Part shown: positions 29,301 through 40,298 of the stretch, piece after piece
How positions within the stretch are numbered: the stretch's first letter is position 1
Layout of the letters: the number at the start of each line of letters is the position of its first letter
Assembly: GCF_963662255.1 (NCBI RefSeq)
Contig: NC_085072.1
Span: forward strand, 4,117,001 to 4,181,000
Direction: 5' to 3'
DNA length: 64,000 nt
From: Cinclus cinclus
Lineage: Eukaryota; Chordata; Aves; Passeriformes; Cinclidae
Notes under the pieces: model-generated
Database searches by the model: none
Told to the model about the DNA's origin: nothing
The model's input: the letters and a program-made list of their open reading frames with translations, nothing else
Made by a program: the position numbers and the translations under genes

Positions 29301-32300
29301 GACCCTGGCTCAGCCCCCACAGACATTTTCCAGCAGGAATTGCATGAGCTGCTTGCAAAAAGTCATCAGCTCACCCCGAGCTGGGCAAACAAAACTGCAC
29401 AACAAAACCAGCAGAATAATTCAGCTCAGCCCCTCCAAAAACACCTAAATAATAGGCCAAGGAGGTAAAAAAAAAAAAAAAAGCCCTGGATTTCTTTCTC
29501 AAAGAGACTCCCACACACCCCAGCACATGAATGTGGGTAATAGATCTGGATCTTTGGAGAGCAGGAATGGCACTGCCTGTGCTCGCATGGGCTTGACATT
29601 CACACATCAGGTCCGTGCCTCTCTCGAGGAGTGGGGATAATGGGATGCCGAATGTCAGACCACTTAAATATATATAAAACTCATTATACGCCTCATGACT
29701 AACAGATCTTGATGGGAAAAGTTGCATTTTAAAGAAACACTGGGGGAAAAAAAAAAAAAAGAAAAGAAAAAGCCCATCCGGGCTTGCGAGGAGGAATTAG
29801 CAATGAACGAGGGATGATTCGGCTGCAGGCTGGGAGTGATGACAACTCCTCCTCCTCCTCCTGGTGAGGAAGGCTCCAGCAGCTGTGCCAGCTCCCTGGC
29901 AGCTCTTCACTCACTTTGGGGGCTGCCAAGCTCCCACCAGAGGTTTTCCTGCAGCCCAGGGTCCTGCCAGGCATCCATCCCCCAGCTGACGTGGGACCCC
30001 CAGAGAAAGCCCAGGTGACACCAAGGAACCAGCCCTGCCTCTCAGAGGCCACCAAGGGCGACATTTCCTGGGCTTCTGGGCTTTTCCCCCAGGGCAGCAG
30101 CGGGGGGATGGAGCACACAGGGGAGCTGCCATTGAGGCAATGTCTTTCTCCTGCCAAACCTCCTCTTGCTGCAGCCTCAGAGCCTTTCTCGGGGGGTTAT
30201 TCCTCTTTCTTGCGTGTATCCAGCCTAAAAATTCCCCTCTGCACCTCACTGCTGCCGTGACACGAGGACAAAGCACCCGTGCCTGGCTCTCGCCACTGAT
30301 GGAGCCCGATGTCGGCGGCACCGTCGCTCTTCTCCTCTACAACACTTCCACCTAATGGCGAGAGAGCCACTGAGGAATCACCAGCCCAGGGCAGGGCGAG
30401 CGGGGACAGCCCCAGGAGCAAAGCAGAGACCAGCACAGCTCAGCACTGTGATGGACCCTGCCAGCCTCAGCCCCCGTAAAGAAGAAGCTTTGGTTTGCCC
30501 CTAGACCCACCCCTGAGGTGGTTCCAGCATCTCCAGAAACGGGGAATTTTGTCAGCTCTCATGTCCTGCGTCCCTCCTGCAGCTGCTGCTCCAGCAAGCA
30601 GGGCAGCGCAGGGAAAGAACAGAGGATTTGGGAGCCTTGGAGCCCAGCCCTGCACCCCACTCTGTGGCAGGCAGGAAAACACGAGGGCTGCTGCGGGGTG
30701 TGCCCTACAGTCTGATCCACTCAGTGCAACTGGTGAACTGGTCCCATCCCAGTTAGAAGCTGTTGCTTTATATAAGAGGAGGAAAGGGCTCAGGCCCAGG
30801 GACGTGCTGAGAGGCCAGAGGTTATTTTGGGCAATGATTTACTCCAGGTTTGGGGTTTAAATGATACAGAAACATGAAAAGCTGAGGCACAATGTTCTCC
30901 TGGAAATCCCTTGTCCTGCACCATCAGCAGCTTTTTTGGGCTGATGCTTCAGAGAGAGCAGGACCTGCCCCCAAACCAGCACCCTCAGAGGCACCGGGAT
31001 TCCAGTGGTGCCACCCTGCTCCCACGGACCAACCTTTCTGTTCTCCCATCAATTCTGTCTGTAAAGCCAGAGATGTCCCCCTCTCCCCAGTGCAACATCC
31101 CAAAGGCACAACCCTGTCCCTCAAACCCAGCATTGGGACAGACAGCTCTGTCTTCATTTCCATTTGGGTGCATTTATCCACCCACAGGGATCGTGAGCAG
31201 CTGGAAATGTTTTCTTTAAATCTCAAAAAATAAAAAAAGGAGAACATTTGGTGGTAAAATTAACTGTGACGGCCAGGCAGCACACACTCCCTCTGCACCC
31301 ACAGGACAATTAGAGGAAAATCTTTATACATTAACTAACAGGGAAGGCAGAGATGGCATGGAAGACAACCGGCTCATTTTCCCCAACCAGCCATGCTGGA
31401 GCAAAGTGACAGCAGCACCTGGGATGCAGGACATGGGCAGGGCACAGGGCACAAGGGACAGGAGAGCAGCAGCTCTGGTGAGGGACTGGCACTAGAAAGC
31501 CGCAGGATGTTGGGTGGGCCCAGCACCAAGCACCAGCATCTCAAGCACCCATCCAGGCATGAGGAGATGGAGGAAGGCAAGGAAGAGCTCCATCCCTTGC
31601 TCATCCCCTCCGGGTGCCCCGGGAAGCTGCTGTACCCCCCCTCACACACCTCCAGACTGGCAGCTGAGCACCCATCCCACATTCAACCCCGTGTCAAAAC
31701 TGCCCATTCACTCTGCGTGCACCAACCTGCTCTGCCGGAGAAAACTGCCCCAAACTGGGATGGATTTGCACCAGAGGCTCCTCCAGCATGCCCTGATTGC
31801 TGCTGTGGTGGGGAGTGAGTGGCACACCTTGCCCAGCAGCCAGGGAAAGGAACCCGAGGTAAAACCCCGCGGAGCCAGCGCAGCCTCCAGCTCGGAGCTG
31901 ACCCCAGCGAGCAGCACCCGTCTTCTCCTCCCAACTTTTCCATAATTCATGCAACAACCTCCTGAAAGAAATATCCTCCTCGGACATAAAATATTCATGG
32001 CCTCATCCTTGCAAGGAAACACTGTCTTCCTTGGAACGCAACCAAGCAGCCGAGGCCAGCACGGATTTGCCTTTGCAGAAGTAATTATGTTGGTCATTGA
32101 TCGGGTGCCGCAGTGAGGGGCTGTGCTGGGAGGGGCCCCACACACAGTGCCGGTGTGACCCCCGCCCTGTGCCAGAAAATGGCTTTTGGAAAAGTCACAA
32201 AAGGGTTTGGGGAGAGGGAGGAAGGATCCCACACTGTGCAGCAGCATCCCAAGAGGTTCTCCATCCTCGTGGCTGCATTTTTGCGCCAGCAAAGTCGTCC

Positions 32301-33114
32301 CAGGAGGGAGCAGCTCCCCCAGCACCACTGGGATTCCATCCAGATCCATCCCAGTTCCATCCACCACCCCTCACACACCACAGGCTCATGTACCTGCCAG
32401 CAGCCACCCTCCAAACCCCTCCAGTCCCCCCAGCTCCTTTCCGCTCCCAGTTTGGATGCTGTCAATCCATTGGGAGTTCCTTCCTGTTACCCTGCTTTTG
32501 CAGAGCTCAGCAGAGGCTCCAGCCCCATTTCACTGCCAATATTTAAAACCCTTTTTTTTTTTTCCCTTGCTTCTTCCCTCTGCCACAGCTCTCCAAGCCC
32601 CAGGCAAAGGGTTCCAGAGGTTCTCCTGTGCACTGGTTATAGCAGTCCAACAAATCCCTGTCCCTTGGGACAAGATGGAGATGGAAGTGAATGCATCACT
32701 CAGCTTCAAGGGGGCTCAGCGGTGGGGAAGGAGAGGAAGGGGCTGTGGGTCCCAGGGACAAAGAGCACCCCAGCAGTGCTTTGGGAGATGATTTGAGGAG
32801 GGGGGGGGGGAAGGAGACTCAGGACGGGGTGGTGGTGAAACACAATCTGGAGCAATCGGTGCAGCCAGGATCGGAGCCAGCCTTGGCCAGGGCTGGGTCC
32901 CGCAGGAGCTGCCAGCCCCGGGGACCCCCGGCTGCTGCAGACCCCAGCCCACGCTCGGGTCCCAGAGCTGGGCTCAGCGCCTCTAGCGAAGGCCAGCAGT
33001 GCCTTCCCGTGGAAGCTGCGCTCACTGCAGCCGTGCAGCAGAACGAACCCGGCACGGGGGATTCCTCCCACCCAGGGGATGGGGAAGAGGTGTCTGGAGC
33101 AATCCTTGTCCTAA

Positions 33115-33116
<2 letters not shown>

Positions 33117-33170
<54 letters not shown>
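33117..33170 (+). repeat. (AC)27 dinucleotide microsatellite
   Basis: Fifty-four bases of uninterrupted AC repeat. It is likely length-polymorphic and could serve as a marker. Confidence 0.98.
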
Positions 33171-33172
<2 letters not shown>

Positions 33173-34864
33173 CTGCGGTGGGGACTGTCCCCTCCTGCCC
33201 TACATGCAAAGGTGTGGCACAGCCTGAACAAGCAGCTCCTGTGCATAGGCCTCCCATCGCATCGTGCAACAGGTGAAACACAAGTTACACCTCCACAACC
33301 CCCTCAGAACCTTCCCAAAATCTCCAGGGCACATCCCTGCTCCAGCTGATGTGCCCCAAGCCTCTTCCACAGGTGCTGGGGAGCAGGGACCCTCCAAGAA
33401 GCCACATCCTTCTATTTAAGAGTGACAGGTAGGTGCTGAGGTGGGCTCATTCGGGGGTGTTCTCTCCCACCCCGCAGGGACTCTGGGACCGCTCGTCAGG
33501 GATGGGAACAGTGCTGTCCTCCCCCAGCTCCGAGTGACAGGGAGCCGCCCCCCAGCCCGCGCCCGCCGTGTCGTGACGCTCCCCTCGAGGGGAGCCACGC
33601 GTGCGGCTCCGCTCCTACCCACGGAGGAGCAGTTGCCAAGGGAGCCGTTCCGCGGGCCCGGAGCCGGCTGGGAAGGTGGATGACAGCCTGGCAAACTCCC
33701 ACCTGGCTGCTCTCATGATGGGTGTGGGGGTACCAGGGCACGGCAGCACGTGAGGAGCATCCTGCCCCCTCACCGAAGCCTTCAAGGTGGGGAAGGTGCT
33801 TTTCCTGGGCAGGGGCCGTGGGGATAACCACAGCCTACTCCTCCCACCGTGGGTTTGGGGACACGGAGGGCTGGGGTGCTCAGCCCCACGGTGCCTTCCA
33901 GCCCCGTGGATCCCCCCTCCCCCAGCCCCTGAGCCCCTTGGTGCCCACACAGCCACCCTGCCAGCCTGTCCCTGCCATTTGAAAGATGAGCCCCTGGCAG
34001 AGCTGGCCCAGACACCGAGTAACCAGAGCCGGGAACGAGCGGTGACCCCCGGCCCGTTATAGCCGGCCCTAATCCCGGCCGGGCTCGGTGTCGCATTCCC
34101 CCGGGACAGAGACAGCCGCACCGCAGGGGCAGGGACACACCGTATGCCTGGGGGTCCCCGATAGGGGCAAACCCGCTGTCCCTGAGCCCCGGGGACAAAG
34201 CGAGCAGAACGTGGTGGGCTCGGTCCTGCAACCGGGTCACCAGCACCCCTCGAATGTCCCTCCCCAGGGGACCAAGCACCTCTCCCGCGGGCACTGCCAG
34301 GGGAAGATACGGGAACGCGCCTCAGCGTTGCCCGACTCCACTTTGCCCCCAGCACCCTCCCGCTGCCGGCGAGGGATGCTGGGACCCATCCAGGCACGGG
34401 CGGGGGGAGGATGCGGAGCCCTCCCTCCATCCCGCTCCACAGCCGCAGCCTCTCCCCGTTAGGTGGCAGCAGGAAACCGCAGCGTTGGCTTTTCCAGCCT
34501 AAATTATTCCATAACTCTGTGATTCTGGCTACGTGGGAAAGCGTTTCCCCGCAGGAAAACCTGCCACTTGCATCCCAGGATGCTCCATCCCGGCCTGGCC
34601 TGCCGCCTCGGGTCATTCACTGGTCATTAGGTGACCCCCTGCCCGCCCTGACCTATTTCATCCCAAAGCCTGGGGTCAAACCCCCAGGCCACGGAGGGGA
34701 CACGAGCAGGGCTGCTCCGGCTCCCGCTCCCTCCTTTTCACCAGCAGCCAGCTTGGCCCCATACCCCGTCCCGTCACCTCCGGCATCGCCTCCCGTTCCC
34801 ATTCCCCTGCCTGTGTTACCCCCGGCACCCCCTGTGCCTCCGGAGCCGGGACTCTGCCAGCGGC

Positions 34865-34895
34865 TGAGTCACCCCGGTGACCAGCACCTGAGTCA
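34865..34895 (+). promoter_or_regulatory. Pair of AP-1 motifs upstream of HMGA1
   Basis: TGAGTCA occurs at 34865-34871 and again at 34889-34895, 24 bases apart. A third AP-1 core, TGACTCA, is at 36544-36550. They lie 3.5-5.3 kb upstream of the HMGA1 TATA box; HMGA1 is known as an AP-1-responsive gene in mammals. Confidence 0.4.
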
Positions 34896-37360
34896 CGGGG
34901 ACGAGGGAAGTCCCCCGGTGCTCGATGCTTTTCCAACCGGAGCTGAGTAAACGGGAAAGTGTCAAGGAATTTGGCTGGGGAAAGTGTTTTCTTGGAGCCC
35001 CGATAAGGACCAGCCTCTCTGGTGCATCCCCTTTGCCACAGTGAACTCGCAGCTGGCCAGGGAGTGGGGGGAGGACGACTCCTTTCCTATCATACGGAGA
35101 GATTCCAGGGTATGGAGGAGCTAGGAAAGGCTGGGGGAAGCAGGAAAAACATCCCCAGTCCCTTGCACCGTGTGTCCTCCAGCCCCCTGCAAGCGTCTTG
35201 CAGTGCATCCCCCCGCCCTTCCTTGAATGCTACCGGCAGCCACCACCTCCTTGGCTGCCCTGTTCAGATTTAATGTGTAATAAAATACCTTGATTAAAAA
35301 AATACCAGGCGGCCAGACTCCCCTGCGAGCCCGCCAGAAAGCCCGCGATTAATGACCCTCGCATTCCCCTCCACCGCGTCCCTGTTAATGATTTACAGCG
35401 GCTCCTCCCCGGCCTGTCTCCTCCCTCCCTCCCTCCTCCAGGCGCCCCCAGGCCAAGGCAGAGGGGAAGGGGCTGCAGGAAGCCCCCGCAGGGATTTTTC
35501 TCAGCCCCGGGCACATTCCCTGCGTGGGGACACCAGAGGTGAGGAAGTTGCCACCGACCCCCCCGTCATGGGTCAGCCGCATCCTTGCAGAGAAGAGCAC
35601 ATGGCTCCATTCCGGTGCTTCCCTGATTCCTGCCCCGCGGGAGGGACCCCGGCTGGGCTGGCAGCCTCCCCCCACCCACCTGAGCCCCAGCACGCTCGGT
35701 GCACATGTGCTGAAGTGTGGGGGGAGCCGGGAACGGGGCCAGGGCTGCCCCCCGCAGCAGCCCCAGGCTTTGTGCTCCCGGCAGGCAGCCCCGAGGAGGT
35801 TTCATGTTACTGGGAAACTGGGATGGCGGGATGTTCCCGGGGCAGCCCCGCAGACAAAAGGCCATTGTGCAGCCGCGCAGCCATGGCTGCGGCCCCAGAG
35901 CATCCCGCTCCCTGCCAGAGCCAGCAGCCACCCCAGGCCCAGGCGGTGGCACAGCCGGTGCCCGAGGAGCACAGGGCACCCGCCAGGGGCTCCCCAAAAC
36001 TCATGGGATGCTCCAGTAGAGATTGCCCAAGCCGGAGCACCACGGACACGGCCCCTTGCCCATCCCCACCCCACAAAAGGCATCCTCTCCATCCCAGGGG
36101 ACAGGAGTGCCGCTAAACCAGACCCCGCTGGCACCGAGTAGGGGTGACAGGCAGGGACGTGCCCCCACAGGTCAGGACGTGCAGGTGAGGGGTGGCTGAG
36201 CCTGAGCCGCTTTCCAGCCCCACCGGCTGATCCTGCTCGCCCTGCGGCCGCCATGGATCAGCCTGTGCTGTCTCAGGATCATCAGGGTACAGGGAGTTAT
36301 TTATGTGCGTTTCCCTGTGCGGGGGCTGTGCTTATTGCAGTCCCAAGCATCCCGGAGCCCAGAGCAGGGAGCACCTCCAAATCTTCCGGCCTTCTCACCA
36401 AATTCTCCGAATCCCCTGCTCCCAGTCGGTGGATCCAGCCCCCGCCACGCCCCATTAACTGCTATTCCAGAGAGTTCTGGAGGCGACAAACACGCCCGCT
36501 GTAATTAGCCAGGTGGCCCTTCCAATCACCCAACAACCTGAGCTGACTCAGAGGATCGGGTTTCCCCTTTCCCAGGGAAATTAGCAGGAATTAGGCGCCC
36601 AAACCCCAAACGCAGCTTTGCGGGGCTCGCTGGCAGTGCCAGGACGCAGGGCAGGGCAGGATAAGAGGAGTGCCGCTCAGGGTCACCTTCTGGTCCCCCA
36701 CGTCCCTCCTGGATGCTTTTCCGGACACCCCATCAAGACCTGCAGTTCTGAGGAACCCAAGGAGCTGGGGGTGATTTCAAGTACCTTTCCCCCCCCCCTC
36801 TCTCTCTCTTTCTGGGAACTCTCCAGAGGTGCAGCTTTTCCCAAGCCCTGAGCACCCGTTTCTCCCTCAGGACTCCTCCCGGGCCTGAAATACTAGCTAA
36901 ATAAATCAAGAAACGAAACAATTCATAGGTCTACCCCCCATTTGCAGCTCGTACACTCCCCGGCACTGCCCTGGGGCTGCATCCTGCAAACCCCGGGCTC
37001 AAATCGGCGGCGTTAAGCCTGTAAGTTATCAGGTGATTTAGGAATTTGTCCCCAGAATGGGGCTGCAGGAAAACGCTGCCCTGGTGAGAGCTCAATCTGC
37101 TCCAGGGGTGAGAAGGAGGAAGCGGCTATTTAATCAAATTAACAGGCCTGTTTTGGGGTGGGTCCGGGGCTGTTGGGCCACATGGGGCTTCATCAATGGG
37201 GCCATCGGGGAAACAAAGCCGGGAGGGGAAACAAAGGCCATGTCCCTGTCCCTGTCCTCCCGCGCCATGGCCGGCCAGCCCTGTGAGCAGCCGGGCCGGG
37301 ACATCCCTGTTCGTATCCCGGAGGGGTTCCCGGAGGGTTCGGGGCTGCACGGCTCCGTGC

Positions 37361-37387
37361 GATCACGGCACGGCACGGCACGGCACG
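37361..37387 (+). repeat. Short CACGG pentanucleotide repeat
   Basis: About five consecutive CACGG units in a CpG-rich patch upstream of HMGA1. Confidence 0.8.
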
Positions 37388-38078
37388 GGCTGCTCCGCCG
37401 TGCCCCGCGCTGGGCTCAGCTGCGGTGGGGGGATAATTAATCATTTGTTTCCCCATTTTCAGCTTCTTCTGTGGCTGCAGAACTCAATCGCAGGATGGGG
37501 GATCTTGCCCAGTCCTGTTCCCAAAGCCACTCGGCCACGAGCTGTAAATCAGGAGCCCAAGTGCAGAAACAAAAGTGAAAATGTTCTTCCTGGGCTCAGT
37601 CCTGGGCTCTGCTCCAGCCCAGTCTTTTTTTTTCCCCCCCTGTTCTCCACTCCTTGCACGTGGCTGCGTGCCTGTACCTGGCTCTCAGGCCATCTCCTCA
37701 CCTCTCTCTACTTCTGGGGCACAATTGCAGCACTGTTTTTCTTTAAGGGCCAAGTGGTCACCCCACAAATATGGGGAGGCTCCAGCGTGGGCTCGGAGAG
37801 TGGGGAGCAGCCAAAACTTTGAGGGATTAAAGCAGAGCAGCCCCGGTTGTTTGCAGGACTCAGGCTGCTGCCATTCACCAGCACTGCACAGTAAATAACG
37901 AGGGATATTAATAACAACGAGCCTCTGCCAGCACACAAACCAAGTTCCTTGTTGGGCTCACAGCAAAGGGGAAGCCTGAGAAGCAGCGCTGGGGTAAAAG
38001 ACATCCTGGCACATCCAAACCCAGGCAGGGCTGGCTACAGGCTGAGGAAACACTAATTTTAGGGGGAAAACAACAACA

Positions 38079-38102
38079 ACAACAACAACATATATATATA
38101 CA
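38079..38102 (+). repeat. Compound (AAC)n(TA)n microsatellite
   Basis: A run of AAC units passes directly into a TA run. An A-rich stretch with a run of about 14 A follows near 38,130-38,150. Confidence 0.85.
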
Positions 38103-38994
38103 CCAAAGAACCCACAACTTCCGCCCCCCCCCAAAAAAAAAAAAAAACATACAAAATTAAAAACAAACGAACAAAACCCAAAACACTTGGGGTCTGCAAA
38201 CAACCCTTTGCCTGTTCTCGAGGCCCTGGGATGGGGGAGACCCACCCAGGATCTGCACAGGGTGCAGGCAGGGTGGTGCCGGCACTTCCTGCAGGTGTTT
38301 GGGAACAGGAACCCTCTTGCAGAACGGTTCTTCCCCCTCTTCGCTTTCATTTTTTAACTGTCAGAAAGGGGCACTGCTCCAATTGTGTTTTAGGCAGGGG
38401 AATTTGCAGAGGATTTGAAAAATCCAAATAACAATTAGCAGAAACAAGTGCCCGAAGCCTGGCTGGGTTTGGTTTGTTTTGCATCACAAACCTTCCCTGC
38501 CAGAGCAGTTTTGCACAGACAGATATTGATACTTTCACATTTCCTCTTTTTAAAGGTCTCCACTTTTTTTTATTTTAATAAAAACTGGCCCAAAACTTAA
38601 ATCCAGCAATCTGAAGTTCAGATCCTCACTTCAGAGTTCAACCCTTAGAGTCAGGATGGTCAAAAGCACCTAAAGCAGAGTTTCCATTAGATGTGTGACT
38701 GTTGTTTTCACAAGAGTTTGCAGAAATTTCACACACTGGGGTGCTGAGCTCTGGGTTTCCAGGTATCCCGTCAAGGAAAACCACTACAAGATCCCAAATG
38801 TTTTAGAAATACTGCCCTGACACAGCAGGACCTGGGTTTTGGGGTACCTCACCTAAGAGTTGGTCTCAGCTGATTCCAGCCTGACCCAAAGCACTTCCAA
38901 ACCGACCAGAGGAATTCCGAACAAAGCTTTTTTGACTGCAGACTGAGCCCAGCACATGCTTAAGGCCAAGGAGAGCCTCAGGGCCACTCACAAG

Positions 38995-39265
38995 CTCCCC
39001 CAAACCCCACCGTGCTGAGCAGGACCTGCTCCCCCAAACCCCACCGTGCTGAGCAGGACCTGCTCCCCCAAACCCCACCGTGCTGAGCAAGACGTGCCCC
39101 CCCAAACCCCACCATGCTGAGCAGGACCTGCTCCCCCAAACCCCACCGTGCTGAGCAGGACCTGCTCCCCCAAACCCCACCGTGCTGAGCAAGACGTGCC
39201 CCCCCAAACCCCACCATGCTGAGCAGGACCTGCTCCCCAAATCCCACCGTGCTGAGCAGGACCTG
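38995..39265. repeat. 34-bp tandem repeat, eight units with a three-unit higher-order period
   Basis: Seven 34-bp units and one 33-bp unit. Units 2-4 and 5-7 form two copies of a 102-bp block, marked by AAGACGTG and ACCATGC variants. The array lies about 0.9-1.1 kb upstream of the HMGA1 TATA box. The minus strand of each unit contains GGGGTTTGGGGG. Confidence 0.95.
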
Positions 39266-40102
39266 CTCCCACACCAGCCTCCCCTTTCAGCAGTGGTGCT
39301 GCAGTAGAACATTAAATTAATATCACAACACGATCCAGGCAGCCCTGGGAGCGTCGGGGAGGGAGCCCCCACTGCCGGTGCCTCCAGATGGGAACCAGAA
39401 GCTTTTTTTTGTTGGGGGGTTGACCTGGTGAGGAGGCAGCAAACAGGAGCATCATGCTTTGGCCATCAGCACATGGCGCGGCCCCAGCCGGTGATTATCC
39501 CCACGGGGACACCAACCCCCCCCCCCCCCCTCCACACCAGCCCAAAGCACGGAGAGAGGAGAGCCACGGCCGTCCCCATGGTGGGGAGGGGGGAAATCAC
39601 TCATCGTGGGGTCACCCAGCCGGGGACAGCCACCCCCTTCCCCCGCACATCCCCAGCCGGGAGCATTCCCGGAGCGGAGAAAACGAGGCCGTTGCAATCC
39701 TCCCAAAGGACCCTCCATGTGCCTCCGGGGACTCTCCGGCAGGCAGGGCCGGGGGCGCAGCCGCCGCCGCCGCAGCCCTTTGAACGGCCCTATCGCTCCC
39801 GGCCGCGCCGCCCCGCGCCGCCCCCGCCGTGATGCGGCCCCGGCTCCGCCTCCCCCGCTCCGCCGGCGCTGGGAGCTCCCTTCGCCTGTTTGCCCTTATT
39901 TAATTTCGAGTGTGATTTTGCTATTTTTAGCAGCTGGATCCCCTCCAGTAAGGCTAGGAGCTCGCTCCGGTTTTTTTTTCCCCCCCCTGTCCCCCCTTCC
40001 CCCCTCCCTTTTTTTTTTTTCCCTCCTTCTCTGCAAATGATTTTGACCCAGCTTCCTTCCTCCTGGAGCATTTTTTTTTCCTCTCTCTCTCTCTTTATTA
40101 TT

Positions 40103-40112
40103 TATATAAATA
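40103..40112 (+). promoter_or_regulatory. HMGA1: HMGA1 TATA box (TATATAAATA)
   Basis: A good TATA element directly follows a (CT)n tract. It would place transcription start near 40,133-40,138, in front of the non-coding exon that ends at 40298. Confidence 0.6.
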
Positions 40113-40134
40113 CGCGGGGCCTGGCGGGGCCGGG

Positions 40135-40298
40135 GATGCGGGGCTGAGCCGCAGCCTCTCTCTTCTCCTTGCAGATCCGCAGTCGCCGCGGGCGGGGGGT
40201 CCCTTCGCTCCGCAACACAGACCCGCCGGGAAAAACAAAACCATCAAACCGCCCCCCAAAACCCAGGGCGAACACCCGGCTCCGGGATCAAGCTGACT
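40135..40298 (+). other. HMGA1: HMGA1 non-coding first exon (inferred)
   Basis: It begins about 25-30 bases after the TATA box and ends at a donor GTGAGTTCC at 40299. An acceptor-like TCTCCTTGCAG ends at about 40,174, so part of this may instead be the second exon of a transcript from further upstream; mammalian HMGA1 has several alternative 5' exons. Confidence 0.5.

Larger units (their letters stand above)
26351..40100. other. Intergenic spacer between GRM4 and HMGA1
   Basis: About 13.7 kb without a recognisable gene. It holds a possible conserved element at 26,600-26,710, AT-rich islands at 28,590-28,930 and 29,640-29,710, CpG-rich patches near 33,480-34,420, 35,300-36,260 and 37,200-37,440, the CA microsatellite, the 34-bp repeat and AP-1 motifs. 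Open frames up to 338 codons show no domain, and none is supported as a gene. An unannotated non-coding RNA cannot be excluded. Confidence 0.7.

Noticed and set aside
34490..34530. Another CR1 terminus (CATAACTCTGTGATTCTGG)
   Set aside because: Too short and isolated to distinguish from chance.
33615..34616. 333-codon minus-strand open frame
   Set aside because: Stop-poor CpG-rich DNA; no homology recognised.
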